Positions 23,492-33,322 of a DNA stretch of 64,000 nt are shown in pieces; position 1 is the first letter of the stretch; the number at the start of each line of letters is the position of its first letter. The stretch spans positions 1 to 64,000 of the forward strand of contig JACZWL010000010.1 of assembly GCA_022572185.1 (NCBI GenBank), in the 5' to 3' direction. Under the pieces are notes generated by a model. That model had not been told where the DNA came from, ran no database searches, and was given only the letters and a program-made list of their open reading frames with translations. The position numbers and the translations under genes are program-made. Origin of the DNA: Pseudomonadota bacterium (GTDB lineage Bacteria; Pseudomonadota; Gammaproteobacteria; Steroidobacterales; Woeseiaceae).

Positions 23492-26400
23492 ATGACTGCC
23501 TATGCCGAACTGCATGTACTCAGTAATTTCACATTCCTGAGGGGTGCATCACATCCTGAAGAGCTTGTCGAAACGGCCGCAGTATTTAGTTACAGCGCGC
23601 TGGCTATCACGGACGAATGCTCCGTCTCCGGAATCGTAAGAGCCCATGTGGCGGCAAAGAACGCAGGGCTCAAAAAACTCATCATCGGTTCGGAATTTCG
23701 GCTCAGTACCGGCCTGAAGCTTGTGGCCCTTGCACAGAGCCGGGCCGGCTATGCCCGCTTGTGTCGTCTCATTACCGATGGCAGACGAGCAGCAGAGAAG
23801 GGCAGTTACAGACTGACGCCCGATGACTTTACCGATGGCCTGCCTGATTGCCTGTTGTTATGGATTCCCGGCAGTCAACTGATACTGAAACCGGAAGACC
23901 ACTGGATATGCGATGCTTTTCGTGAGCGCCTGTGGATTGCCGTGGAATTGCTCGCCGACGGCCTGGAACGTCAACGCTTAAACCGGCTGCAAAGCTCAAG
24001 CCGGACGATGGGCTTGCCGCTCGTTGCCAGCGGTGACGTGCATATGCACCGCCGCTCGCGTCGTATGTTGCAGGACACGATTACGGCGATACGGAAGAAA
24101 GTAACGCTTGACAGGGCAGGCTTCGCGCTGTATCCGAACGGCGAACGTTACCTTCGATCTCCTGCATCAATCGAGACGATCTATCCCGCAGAACTCACTC
24201 GGGAGACGCTGCAAATCGCCGGCCTGATCGATTTCTCGCTCGATGAGCTTCGTTACGAATATCCGGACGAACTGGTACCCGACGGTGAAACGCCGCGCAG
24301 TTATCTGCGTATTTTGAGCGAGCAGGGCATGCGAAGACGCTGGCCTGATGGTGTTCCGCAAAAGGTCGTGGCGCTCGTAGAGCATGAACTCGAACTCATT
24401 GCCGATCTTAACTACGAGCCCTACTTCCTGACCGTGCATGACATCGTTACTTATGCGAGGGCGCAGGGGATTCTGTGTCAGGGCCGAGGTTCTGCAGCGA
24501 ATTCTGCAGTTTGCTTTTGTTTGGGCATTACCGAAGTCGATCCGGGACGCATGGCAATGCTCGTCGAACGATTTATCTCCAAAGAACGTAATGAACCACC
24601 GGACATCGATGTAGATTTCGAACACGAGCGACGCGAGGAGGTTATTCAATATATCTATGGAAAGTATGGACGGGAGCGTGCGGCGCTCGCCGCGGCGGTG
24701 GTAACGTACCGGCCGCGCAGTGCACTGCGGGATGTCGGCAAGGCGCTTGGTCTCAGCGGCCTGCAGGTCGATAAGCTGGCCCGTTCCATGCAGTGGTGGG
24801 ACGGCCAGGAGGTCGACGACAGCCGGGTGCTCGAGGCCGGGCTCGATCCCGAGAGCCCGGTTATCAAACGCCTGCTCTATCTCGTGCGGCAGCTCATCGG
24901 TTTTCCGCGACATCTTTCACAGCACGTTGGCGGATTCGTCATCTCCAATGGACCTTTGACGGAACTGGTACCTGTCGAAAACGCGACGATGCAAGGTCGC
25001 ACCGTCATTCAATGGGAGAAAAATGATCTCGAGGACTTGGGGCTGTTGAAAGTCGACGTGCTGGGTCTCGGCATGCTGACAGCAATCAGGAGAAGCTTCG
25101 ATCTGATCAGGGAATACGACGGCAGGGAGTACTCGCTCGCGACGGTGCCGGCGGAAGACCCGAAAGTGTATGACATGATCTGCGACGGCGACACGATGGG
25201 TGTATTCCAGATCGAGTCTCGCGCACAGATGGCGATGTTGCCGCGTCTAAAGCCACGTTGTTATTACGATCTTGTCATTGAAGTGGCGATTATCCGCCCG
25301 GGCCCCATACAGGGAGACATGGTGCACCCGTATCTTCGCAGGCGTTCCGGTGAGGAGGCCGTCGAGTATCCGAGCGATGCCGTCAAAGAAGTACTGCAGC
25401 GCACACTCGGTGTTCCTATTTTTCAGGAACAGGTGATGCAGCTGGCTGTTGTGGCCGCCGGCTTTACCCCGGGTGAGGCTGACCGACTGCGTCGCGCAAT
25501 GGCGGCCTGGAAACGTCGCGGCGGTCTCGGCCAGTTTGAAGAAAAGCTCATCACGGGCATGCGGGAGCGGGGTTATACAGAGGACTTTGCCCGGCAGATC
25601 TTCAAACAGATAAAGGGCTTTGGTGAGTACGGTTTTCCTGAGTCTCATTCGGCCAGCTTTGCGTTACTCGTTTATGTTTCCTGCTGGCTTAAATGCCATG
25701 AACCAGCGGTGTATACGGCCGCACTGCTAAACAGCCAGCCGATGGGTTTTTATTCGGCATCGCAACTCATTCAGGACGTCCGGCGTCATGGCGTCGAAGT
25801 GCGGGCCGTGGATGTCAATCAAAGTGACTGGGATTGCACACTGGAGAGAACCCAAAGTGGTAAGCCGGCATTACGCCTGGGCTTGCGACAGGTCAAAGGC
25901 TTATCCGAAACTGCGGGCAAGACAATCGTCGACAAGCGTTCATCCGGTCTGTATCGGAGTATTCAGCAGCTGCTTGAGCGCACCGCCCTGAATCGCAGGG
26001 CACTTGGTGCATTGGCTGCCGCAGGTGCGCTGGCGACACTGGAGGGACACCGGCACCGGGCCCGCTGGGCTGTCGCTGGGGTTGAAAGACCAACGGCGCT
26101 TTTTCCCTCGATGGAGCATCATGAAGCCGTCCCGATGCTGAAGCGCCCCACGGAAGGACAGAACATCGTTGCCGACTACCAACATCTCGGGCTGACACTC
26201 GAGCGTCATCCCATGGCACTCATTCGACATTACCTGGATAGATTCGAATACGTTTCATCCAACGAGTTACCGGGCCTTCGGAGCGGCCGCCGGGTGAAAG
26301 TAGCAGGACTGGTCATCACGAAACAGCGACCCGGAACCGCCAGCGGAGTCACCTTTGTCACGCTTGAGGACGAATCAGGATGCACGAATCTGATTGTGTG

Positions 26401-26569
26401 GAAAAAAATTGCTGACGAGCAGCGCAGCGTACTTCTGAATGCACGCTTGATGGGAGTGGAAGGCGAATTACAGATCGAAGGCAAGGTAATTCACGTCATC
26501 GCCAGGAAACTGATCGATCACAGTGCGTTGCTGGGGGAGTTGCTGCTGCGGTCGAGAGATTTCCGCTGA
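23492..26569 (+). CDS. dnaE2: Error-prone DNA polymerase DnaE2
   Basis: The 1025-residue C-family polymerase begins with a PHP domain (YAELHVLSNFTFLRGASHPEE split here as the family start). The catalytic aspartates are in PDIDVDFEHERR and LLKVDVLGLGML. The helix-hairpin-helix region and an OB fold (VAGLVITKQRPGTASG) follow. It is shorter than DnaE1 and lacks the tau-binding tail. With ImuA and ImuB it performs SOS-induced mutagenic synthesis past lesions. A palindromic element of about 200 bp separates it from imuB; no own LexA box is seen. Confidence 0.96.
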   Translation: MTAYAELHVLSNFTFLRGASHPEELVETAAVFSYSALAITDECSVSGIVRAHVAAKNAGLKKLIIGSEFRLSTGLKLVALAQSRAGYARLCRLITDGRRAAEKGSYRLTPDDFTDGLPDCLLLWIPGSQLILKPEDHWICDAFRERLWIAVELLADGLERQRLNRLQSSSRTMGLPLVASGDVHMHRRSRRMLQDTITAIRKKVTLDRAGFALYPNGERYLRSPASIETIYPAELTRETLQIAGLIDFSLDELRYEYPDELVPDGETPRSYLRILSEQGMRRRWPDGVPQKVVALVEHELELIADLNYEPYFLTVHDIVTYARAQGILCQGRGSAANSAVCFCLGITEVDPGRMAMLVERFISKERNEPPDIDVDFEHERREEVIQYIYGKYGRERAALAAAVVTYRPRSALRDVGKALGLSGLQVDKLARSMQWWDGQEVDDSRVLEAGLDPESPVIKRLLYLVRQLIGFPRHLSQHVGGFVISNGPLTELVPVENATMQGRTVIQWEKNDLEDLGLLKVDVLGLGMLTAIRRSFDLIREYDGREYSLATVPAEDPKVYDMICDGDTMGVFQIESRAQMAMLPRLKPRCYYDLVIEVAIIRPGPIQGDMVHPYLRRRSGEEAVEYPSDAVKEVLQRTLGVPIFQEQVMQLAVVAAGFTPGEADRLRRAMAAWKRRGGLGQFEEKLITGMRERGYTEDFARQIFKQIKGFGEYGFPESHSASFALLVYVSCWLKCHEPAVYTAALLNSQPMGFYSASQLIQDVRRHGVEVRAVDVNQSDWDCTLERTQSGKPALRLGLRQVKGLSETAGKTIVDKRSSGLYRSIQQLLERTALNRRALGALAAAGALATLEGHRHRARWAVAGVERPTALFPSMEHHEAVPMLKRPTEGQNIVADYQHLGLTLERHPMALIRHYLDRFEYVSSNELPGLRSGRRVKVAGLVITKQRPGTASGVTFVTLEDESGCTNLIVWKKIADEQRSVLLNARLMGVEGELQIEGKVIHVIARKLIDHSALLGELLLRSRDFR

Positions 26570-26896
26570 GAATTATTGCGTCGAATCCACCGCCGTCCCA
26601 TAAATAAAAGACCGGCGTCCTGACGGGCGATACTTGTAAAGGTATCCGAGCGAATGTCATCATGTGCCCAACAAGCGAAAGCTACCTGAACGGGATGCTA
26701 CCGTTTCCGTGCAGGGCCCCGCAGCAAATAATCACGGAGCTGACTCCTTTTGACGATCGAGTCAATTGCGTTTTATTCCGCATCAAGACAGCTCTGTATT
26801 TGTCAGCGCGCAGTCGTTCATTTGGATTGCATACCGGCACTGCAAGATTCGAGAGCACAGCAGCCAGGTGGCGCCAGCCGATAAGGTGATCATCCG
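26570..26896. other. Intergenic stretch with a REP-like remnant
   Basis: A 327-bp gap. The only pattern seen is GGCGTCCTGACGGGCGA at 26614-26630, sharing the REP core with the copies near 60 kb. A 75-codon open frame (26662-26889) has no ribosome site and no family-like features. Confidence 0.5.
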
Positions 26897-28018
26897 ATGT
26901 CCGATATGATAAAAGGCCCTGCCCCCTGTTATCGCCTGCTGGGCCACGAATTCTCCTTGTATTCGGGGAAGGCTCGCGCCTATCTGCGGCACAAGCAGAT
27001 CCCGTTCGTCGAGAGCATCAGTGTCGAAGACCGTAAGCTCATTCAAGAGCGTGTCGGTCGTCGCGTGGTACCGGTGGTGGTGACACCCGATGGCGAGTAT
27101 GTGCAGGACACGACGCAGATTATCGACTACTTCGAGCGCCTTTATCCCGAAGCATCAGTGTATCCGGAGGGGCCGTGGCAACGGCTTGTGTCGTTGTTGT
27201 TTGAGGTCTATGGCGACGAGTGGCTGGTGTTGCCGGCGATGCACTATCGCTGGCACTTCAAGCGGGAGAATCTCGCCTATGTCCTGAGGAATTTCGGCGA
27301 TATCATCAAGCCGGGATGGCCGCGTTTGTTGAGGCCGATAGGCGGGCTTCCGTCAGCGATGCTGTTCGGTAATCTGTACAAGCCCGTCATGGGGCGGAGT
27401 CGTGGCAACATCGGTGAAATAGAAAAAAGCTACGAGTCGTTTCTCGATGACTTCAATCGGCACCTTGAAGACCACTCATATCTCCTGGGAGAGAGGCCGA
27501 GCGTTGGTGATTTCGGCCTGATCGGGCCGCTGTATGCTCATCTGTATCGAGACCCCTACCCGGGCCGGCTGATGAGGGAGCGTGCACCGAATGTCGCGCA
27601 ATGGGTTGAGCGCATGCAGCGGCCCACAACTTTCGACGGCAGCTTTCTTGCTGATGACCGGGTGCCCGAGACACTGTATCCGTTACTGAGGCGCATGTTT
27701 GACGAGCAGCTGCCGGTACTCGTGGATACTGTACGGCGAGTCGGGCGATGGGCAGCAGAACATCCGGATGCGAAAGGAATTCCCCGCTTCATCGGCAAAC
27801 ACGAATTCTATCTTGGGAAAGTGAAGGCAACTCGATACGTCATGCCGTTTTCCCAATGGATGTTTCAGCGACCATTGGCCCATTACCGGTCTCTGTCTCA
27901 CGCGCAAAAGGCGCGTATCGATCCGATACTCGATGAACTCGGTGGCTTGAGCGGACTGAATGAACCGGTGGCGGCGCCCCTGAAACTCGAAAATTATCGC
28001 CTGCTCCTGGAGCGCTAG
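26897..28018 (+). CDS. Glutathione S-transferase-like protein with C-terminal extension
   Basis: The N-terminal 80 residues form a thioredoxin-fold GST domain (HEFSLYSGKARAYLRHKQI, then RRVVPVVVTPDGEYVQDT and IIDYFE). A helical GST C-domain follows (SYLLGERPSVGDFGLIGPLY). The product is 373 residues against about 220 for ordinary GSTs, with about 130 extra C-terminal residues of unknown fold. No catalytic Cys is in the usual position; Ser24/Gly may replace it. An AAGGTG ribosome site supports the start. Function is unknown. Confidence 0.82.
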   Translation: MSDMIKGPAPCYRLLGHEFSLYSGKARAYLRHKQIPFVESISVEDRKLIQERVGRRVVPVVVTPDGEYVQDTTQIIDYFERLYPEASVYPEGPWQRLVSLLFEVYGDEWLVLPAMHYRWHFKRENLAYVLRNFGDIIKPGWPRLLRPIGGLPSAMLFGNLYKPVMGRSRGNIGEIEKSYESFLDDFNRHLEDHSYLLGERPSVGDFGLIGPLYAHLYRDPYPGRLMRERAPNVAQWVERMQRPTTFDGSFLADDRVPETLYPLLRRMFDEQLPVLVDTVRRVGRWAAEHPDAKGIPRFIGKHEFYLGKVKATRYVMPFSQWMFQRPLAHYRSLSHAQKARIDPILDELGGLSGLNEPVAAPLKLENYRLLLER

Positions 28019-28063
28019 CACGAAACAGGGCGCTGCCCCCATTGTTCAGCGTCAATTGTCTTC

Positions 28064-28357
28064 TTATTCCTCGTCGAGATCGATATCAAATGTATTATCG
28101 AGTTCTTTCTCAGCCGCCCGTTGTTCCTGTATTTCTTCAAGGCGTTTTCGAATTTCGTTTTTCATATGTGCATCGTCGCCCTGTGACGCTTCGATTTCGG
28201 CGACGAGTTCTTCGACGTTAATTTCCACAGACACATCGCCAACATTGTCTGTGACTCCCGTCTCCGTCAAAACGACCGTTTCTTCCGTTATTTCTTCGTC
28301 GACGGCGACCTCTGCATCCTCTGCTTTGTCGCGATCACCCATTTCGGTATGCATCAT
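28064..28357 (-). CDS. Small acidic protein, unknown function
   Basis: The 97-residue product is very acidic, with a Val/Glu-rich centre (DVSVEINVEELVAEIEA) and a predicted C-terminal helix (MKNEIRKRLEEIQEQRAAEK) ending DIDLDEE. There is no signal peptide or membrane segment. The tail vaguely recalls small acidic PA3496-type proteins, but I would not assign it. It is convergent with the GST gene and 181 bp downstream of gspF. Strong coding bias, with regular composition over the frame, suggests a real gene. Confidence 0.6.
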   Translation of the reverse strand: MMHTEMGDRDKAEDAEVAVDEEITEETVVLTETGVTDNVGDVSVEINVEELVAEIEASQGDDAHMKNEIRKRLEEIQEQRAAEKELDNTFDIDLDEE

Positions 28358-28538
28358 CTAAAGCCTCAATTCATGTACAGCTTGAATCCTGAGAAACGTG
28401 AGCAGTTCCGTTTGCATTAATCGCTTATATACGCCCAAAAATTCGGAGGCGCAAGAGAGTGATCTGCACTTTTTCAGTTACCCTGAAAAGATGCCCAAAT
28501 GAGCCCTGGTAAGGGTTCCGATGTAGCCCCGATGCGGG

Positions 28539-29753
28539 CTAGCGGATGAGATTGTTGATTTCGAAAATCGGCAGGAGGATGGCGAGTACGATGAGCAACA
28601 CAATGGCCGCCATGACAATGACAAGAAGCGGTTGCATGATGCCGAGTAAGGTAGCGATCAGGCCGTCGACTTCGCGCTCCTGATTGGTGGCGGCATGCGC
28701 GAGCAGTTCCTCAAGCCGGCCACTGGCTTCGCCGCTGGCGATAAGGTGCGTAGTCATCGGTGGAAACAGTTTGCTTGCCGCCAGCGACTTGCTGATCATC
28801 GCGCCTTCGCGCACTCGTTGCGTCGCTTCCTCAACCGCTTCTCGCATCGGCACATTGACAACGACCTGTGAAGCGATGGTCAGTGACTCGAGAATTGGCA
28901 CACCGCTGCCTGCGAGGATGCTCAGAGTTTGCGTGAACCTGGCAGTGTTCATGCCGCGTGTCAGTTTACTGATGATGGGCAGGCGCAGGAGCAATAAATG
29001 ATAACGTCGTCTTGGCCCCTCTTTTTTGAGGATATGCCGTACGCCGAATATGAGCGCCACAACAAAAACGATCAGGCCGATCCAGTAATCACGAATGAAA
29101 TCGCTCGATGCAATCATAATCCGGGTTAGCAGCGGCAGCTGCTGGTCGTAGTTTTCAAATATGTAGACGACTTTCGGAACAACATAGGCCAGCATAAAAC
29201 TGATAATCGCAACCGCGGTTACAACGAGTGCAATCGGATAAATCAGTGCGTTTTTTACTTGCTGTTGCAGTATGTGCCGGGACTCGGTGAAATCGGCAAG
29301 GCGTTCAAGCACGGCGTCGAGATGTCCGGACTGTTCGCCCGCTGCAACTGTTGCACGGTAAAGTTCGGGAAATGCGTGCGGAAAATCGGCAAGGCCGTCT
29401 GCGAACGTGTGGCCTTCCATGACGCGGGCCCGCACGCCCAACAGAATGCTCTGTGCCTGCGCGTCTTCGTTCTGTTGGCTGACCGCGAGCAGCGCTTCTT
29501 CAAGGGGCAGGCCGGCCTGAGACAGGGTCGCGAGTTGACGTGTCAGAAGCGCGAGTTCGCTTGCGGAAAGACCGCGTTTCAGGGAAAAACTTCGCTGGCG
29601 CCGTGATTCTTTTTTTGCGACCTCAGTAACTTTGATCGGATACATGTGCCGGTCGCGGAGGGTCTGGCGTACATGTTTGGCGGTGTCGCCCTCGAGCAGG
29701 CCTTTGGATTCCTTACCTGCTTGATCGAGTGCTACATATTCGAAGGCGCCCAT
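28539..29753 (-). CDS. gspF: Type II secretion inner-membrane protein GspF
   Basis: The 404-residue protein has the duplicated GspF/PilC cytoplasmic domain with three membrane helices: about residues 170-190, 220-240 and 375-400. Motifs include LALLTRQLATLSQAGLPLEEA and ESGVPI-like LAGSGVPILESL. It forms the platform that couples the GspE ATPase to pseudopilus assembly. It is last of the gspC-D-E-F run, 18 bp after gspE. No gspG-N genes follow it. Confidence 0.95.
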   Translation of the reverse strand: MGAFEYVALDQAGKESKGLLEGDTAKHVRQTLRDRHMYPIKVTEVAKKESRRQRSFSLKRGLSASELALLTRQLATLSQAGLPLEEALLAVSQQNEDAQAQSILLGVRARVMEGHTFADGLADFPHAFPELYRATVAAGEQSGHLDAVLERLADFTESRHILQQQVKNALIYPIALVVTAVAIISFMLAYVVPKVVYIFENYDQQLPLLTRIMIASSDFIRDYWIGLIVFVVALIFGVRHILKKEGPRRRYHLLLLRLPIISKLTRGMNTARFTQTLSILAGSGVPILESLTIASQVVVNVPMREAVEEATQRVREGAMISKSLAASKLFPPMTTHLIASGEASGRLEELLAHAATNQEREVDGLIATLLGIMQPLLVIVMAAIVLLIVLAILLPIFEINNLIR

Positions 29754-29771
29754 AAGCGGATTTTATGCCAA

Positions 29772-31316
29772 TCAATCTTCGCGCGTCACACGAAGTACTT
29801 CATCGAGTGTGGTAGTGCCGGCAAGCACGCGGCGACGGCCGTCGGCACGAATGCTTGGGGTCATCGTTCGGGCGTGCCGTTCGAGCTGCTGCTCGCTGAC
29901 GCCATCATGAATCATCGTTCTCATTACGTCATCTACAGCAATCAGTTCATAAATGCCGGTGCGGCCACGATAGCCCGTGCTTGCGCTTTCGCTGGCCCTG
30001 TAGATCGTCGGCGGATTGGCCGGGTCCATTTTAAGGGTGTGGCATTCGTAGTCGCGGGCAACATAGGCCACTTTGGTAGCGTCGTCGAGAACCCGAACCA
30101 GGCGTTGTGCAAGAACGCCGATCAGACTGGACGACAGAAGAAATGGTTCGACGCCCATGTCGCGGAGCCGGGCTATCGCGCCGACTGCGGTGTTGGTGTG
30201 CAGGGTGGAGAGAACAAGGTGACCGGTCAAACTCGCCTGAACCGCAATTTGTGCGGTTTCAAGGTCACGGATCTCGCCGACCATGACGACGTCCGGGTCC
30301 TGGCGCAAAATCGCCCGGAGGCCCCTCGCGAAGGTCATTTCAACTTTGGTATTGACCTGTGACTGGCCAATGCCGTCGATGAAATACTCGATCGGGTCTT
30401 CAACCGTCATGATATTGCGGCTGTTGTCATTGATGCGCCCGAGCGCAGCGTACAAAGTCGTCGTCTTGCCGCAGCCCGTCGGTCCTGTTACGAGGATGAT
30501 GCCGTGCGGCTTGTGAATGAGTTCGTCCATGATCTTGAGGGAGTTCTCGTCCATGCCGAGAGAGCTCAGATCCAGACGACCTGCTTGTTTGTCGAGAAGG
30601 CGTAATACGACCCGTTCGCCGTGACCCGAAGGCATGGTCGATACGCGCACGTCGACGGCGCGGCCGGCAATTCTCAGAGATATACGGCCGTCCTGCGGCA
30701 GGCGTTTCTCGGCAATGTCCAGTTTTGACATCACTTTGATCCGGGAGACCACGAGTGGGGCGAGCGCACGACGCGTCTGCAGAATTTCCTGGAGAACGCC
30801 GTCGATTCGAAAACGCACAACGAGCCGGTTCTCGTAGGGCTCGATATGCACATCCGATGCGTTTTCCTTGACGGCTTCGGTCAGCACCGCGTTGATGAAG
30901 CGAATAATAGGTGCATCATCATCGCTCTCCAGGAGATCCGATGGCTCCGGGAGTTCCTGTGCGACTTGCAACAGGTCGATGTCTTCATCGAGGCCACCGA
31001 CCATTTGCATCGCCATGTTACTGCCCTGTTCGTAGGCTTGTTGCAGCATTGCGTCGAATGCCTCTGCGGGCACTCTGGTCAGTTGCAGGGGAACGCCGGC
31101 GAAACGCCGGGCTTCGGCGAGGCTCAGCGGCGAGGCGCCGGTGCGATAGACGGTGTCTGCTTTGCCGTCCTTGATTTCACGAATCAGGACGCCATGGCGC
31201 TTGGCAAACGAAAAAGGCAGGGCCCGTGCGCTGGCATCACCCGCTGCTACGCTATCGCCGACCTCGACGGCAGTAACATCTTCAGTTTCGAGAACGATTT
31301 CGGTATTGCTGTCCAT
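29772..31316 (-). CDS. gspE: Type II secretion ATPase GspE
   Basis: The 514-residue ATPase has Walker A GPTGCGKTTT (about residue 275), the Asp box, Walker B VGEIRDLETAQIAVQASLTGH in part, and the His box HTNTAVGAI. It powers pseudopilus assembly from the cytoplasmic face. The C-terminal zinc subdomain is unusual: where GspE proteins carry a CxxC...CxxC tetracysteine, this one reads VRVLDDATKVAYVARDYECH and YRASESASTGYRGRTG, with a single Cys. Zinc binding is therefore probably lost, though the YRGRTGIYEL motif remains. Confidence 0.95.
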   Translation of the reverse strand: MDSNTEIVLETEDVTAVEVGDSVAAGDASARALPFSFAKRHGVLIREIKDGKADTVYRTGASPLSLAEARRFAGVPLQLTRVPAEAFDAMLQQAYEQGSNMAMQMVGGLDEDIDLLQVAQELPEPSDLLESDDDAPIIRFINAVLTEAVKENASDVHIEPYENRLVVRFRIDGVLQEILQTRRALAPLVVSRIKVMSKLDIAEKRLPQDGRISLRIAGRAVDVRVSTMPSGHGERVVLRLLDKQAGRLDLSSLGMDENSLKIMDELIHKPHGIILVTGPTGCGKTTTLYAALGRINDNSRNIMTVEDPIEYFIDGIGQSQVNTKVEMTFARGLRAILRQDPDVVMVGEIRDLETAQIAVQASLTGHLVLSTLHTNTAVGAIARLRDMGVEPFLLSSSLIGVLAQRLVRVLDDATKVAYVARDYECHTLKMDPANPPTIYRASESASTGYRGRTGIYELIAVDDVMRTMIHDGVSEQQLERHARTMTPSIRADGRRRVLAGTTTLDEVLRVTRED

Positions 31317-31339
31317 GCCCGTAACGCCGTTACCTGGCG

Positions 31340-33322
31340 TTATTCACCAGAATCATCGGCAGATTTGATTGCGTTCGCTTCTTCTTCATAGGACTCCAGC
31401 GGCGGCATGACCGGGCGATTGGCACCGCGCAACTGCGGTACTTTGGATCTCCCGCTGCCCATCTGGATATCCCTTATATAATTGTATTTGGCGTGTGTCG
31501 CAATAGCTGCTTGTGTACCGTCCCGCAAAATCGTCGGCCTGATAAATACCATCAGGTTGGTTTTCACTTTTACGACACTCCGATGCCGAAACAGGGCGCC
31601 GAGCAGCGGGATGCTGCCGAGAATCGGAACCTTCTGAGTGCTTTCTCTCAGCTCATCCTTGATCAGACCGCCAAGGACCAGGATACCGCCATCCTCGATG
31701 ATGACCGTTGTGTCAATCGTGCTCTGATTCGTAATCAGGTCGGCCGCTGCTGTCGATTCGCTGATGCTGGAAACCTCCTGCGAAATCTTCAGCAAAATCG
31801 CGTTGCCCTCATTGATTTGCGGCGTTATCGTCAGTTTGACGCCGACCTGTTCGCGCTGAATGGTTTGAAACGGATTTACGGCACCGCCAGCGGTACCGGT
31901 ACTGGTAAACGAGCCCGTCAAAAACGGCACCTCCTGGCCGATGTTCAGGCTGGCTTCCTCGTTGTCCGTGGTCACGATCGTCGGCGTCGAAATGATGTTG
32001 GTGGTGGCATCGGCTCGCAGGGCACTCAGGATCGCCGCGAAGCTGGTGCCGCCGTCCACGATGCGGCCAATGCCGATCGAAACGCCTTCCCCGATCGCTC
32101 CGCTCGGGTCGACGGCACCACCGCTGCCAGCCGAAGCAAGGAGGTTGATCAGGTTCGTGCCGGACGCCGGAAAGTTCGTGATGCCAACCGGGGTATTGCT
32201 GCCGCTGCCTTCGACAGCCCAGGTGACGCCGATGTCGGATACTCTGTCGACGAGAACTTCGACAATAATCGCTTCAACCAACACCTGTGCTCGCCGGATA
32301 TCCAGCTTGTCGACGATGGACATCAAGGAACGCATCATCTTGGGCGGAGCGTTGACCACGATCGCGTTGGTCTGCGGGTCTGCCCAGACACTGACCTGAT
32401 CCGCCGCTGCGGCGCCGGTTGCGGCGGCGCCTGCTGTCGCCTGCTGCGTAAAGTGCGTTTGCAGCTTGGTGGCCAGGTTTTCGGCATCCGCATAGCGCAA
32501 GTAGCGTACCCGGGTGCTGCCGCCATCCTCCAGCGGTGTATCGAGATGGGCGATCAGTGCCCGCAGCCTTAGCCTGCCGCTCTTGTCACCACCGATCAAG
32601 ATGCTGTTTGTGCGGGCATCCGCGACAAGGCTCGTCGTCACCGGCATGCCGTCGGTGCGTGGCGCTTGCGTAAGCGCTGTCAGTACCCGGACAATCTCGG
32701 CAGAAGACGCGTGTTCAAGCGGGACGACCTCAATGTCGTCATCGGTGGAAAGATCGATGCGGCGAATGATATTGATCAACCGCTTCACGTTACTGGCCCG
32801 ATCGGAAATGATGAGCATGTTGGAGCCCGGATGAGCTGCCAGGTGTCCGTACTGAGGAATCAGCGGCCGAAGAATCGGCACGAGCTGTGCAGCACCAATG
32901 TTGTGCACCTGAATTACCTGAGTCACGATGTCGTCAGCAGCCGCGCCTTCCGTGGTCGGCGGGTTCGGATGCTGTCGCGCGGTCGCATCCGGAATGATCT
33001 TGACGACGTCACCAGTCGTTATCGCGATATAGCCATGCACCTGAAGGATTGATAAAAATGCCTCGTAAAACGCCTCCGGGGACATTGGTGTCTTCGACAG
33101 TATCGTCACCTTTGCCGTGACACGCGGATCCAGAATGAACGTTTTGCCGGTAACTTCACCAACCGCCTCAACGATCTTGCGAATGTCTGCGTCTCTGAAA
33201 TTCGGCGTAGTCTGTGCCTGCGCACAGGGCACAGCAAGGATGCAAAGGATGATCGCCGTCAGCAGTTGCACGGGGGTCTTGAATTCGAAATTTCTTGCCA
33301 TCAACGCATTCATTGAGTTCAC
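31340..33322 (-). CDS. gspD: Type II secretion secretin GspD
   Basis: The 660-residue protein has a signal peptide (AIILCILAVPCAQAQ), the N0 domain (NFRDADIRKIVEAVGEVTGK), repeated N1-N3 domains and the secretin barrel with VPFLTGSFTSTG and GGLIKDELRESTQKVPILG. It forms the outer-membrane exit channel. The GTG start overlaps the gspC stop by 4 bp (GTGA). A run of Ala/Thr (AGAAATGAAAADQ) interrupts the N3 region. No pilotin gene is adjacent. Confidence 0.95.
   Translation of the reverse strand: MNSMNALMARNFEFKTPVQLLTAIILCILAVPCAQAQTTPNFRDADIRKIVEAVGEVTGKTFILDPRVTAKVTILSKTPMSPEAFYEAFLSILQVHGYIAITTGDVVKIIPDATARQHPNPPTTEGAAADDIVTQVIQVHNIGAAQLVPILRPLIPQYGHLAAHPGSNMLIISDRASNVKRLINIIRRIDLSTDDDIEVVPLEHASSAEIVRVLTALTQAPRTDGMPVTTSLVADARTNSILIGGDKSGRLRLRALIAHLDTPLEDGGSTRVRYLRYADAENLATKLQTHFTQQATAGAAATGAAAADQVSVWADPQTNAIVVNAPPKMMRSLMSIVDKLDIRRAQVLVEAIIVEVLVDRVSDIGVTWAVEGSGSNTPVGITNFPASGTNLINLLASAGSGGAVDPSGAIGEGVSIGIGRIVDGGTSFAAILSALRADATTNIISTPTIVTTDNEEASLNIGQEVPFLTGSFTSTGTAGGAVNPFQTIQREQVGVKLTITPQINEGNAILLKISQEVSSISESTAAADLITNQSTIDTTVIIEDGGILVLGGLIKDELRESTQKVPILGSIPLLGALFRHRSVVKVKTNLMVFIRPTILRDGTQAAIATHAKYNYIRDIQMGSGRSKVPQLRGANRPVMPPLESYEEEANAIKSADDSGE

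Noticed and set aside
26662-26889. 75-codon frame before the second GST gene
   Set aside because: Composition is not protein-like (many Arg, Ser, Cys), no ribosome site; more likely intergenic.
28524-28541. TAGCCC...GGGCTA hairpin at the gspF stop
   Set aside because: Six-base arms without a T-run and overlapping the stop codon; insufficient for a terminator call.
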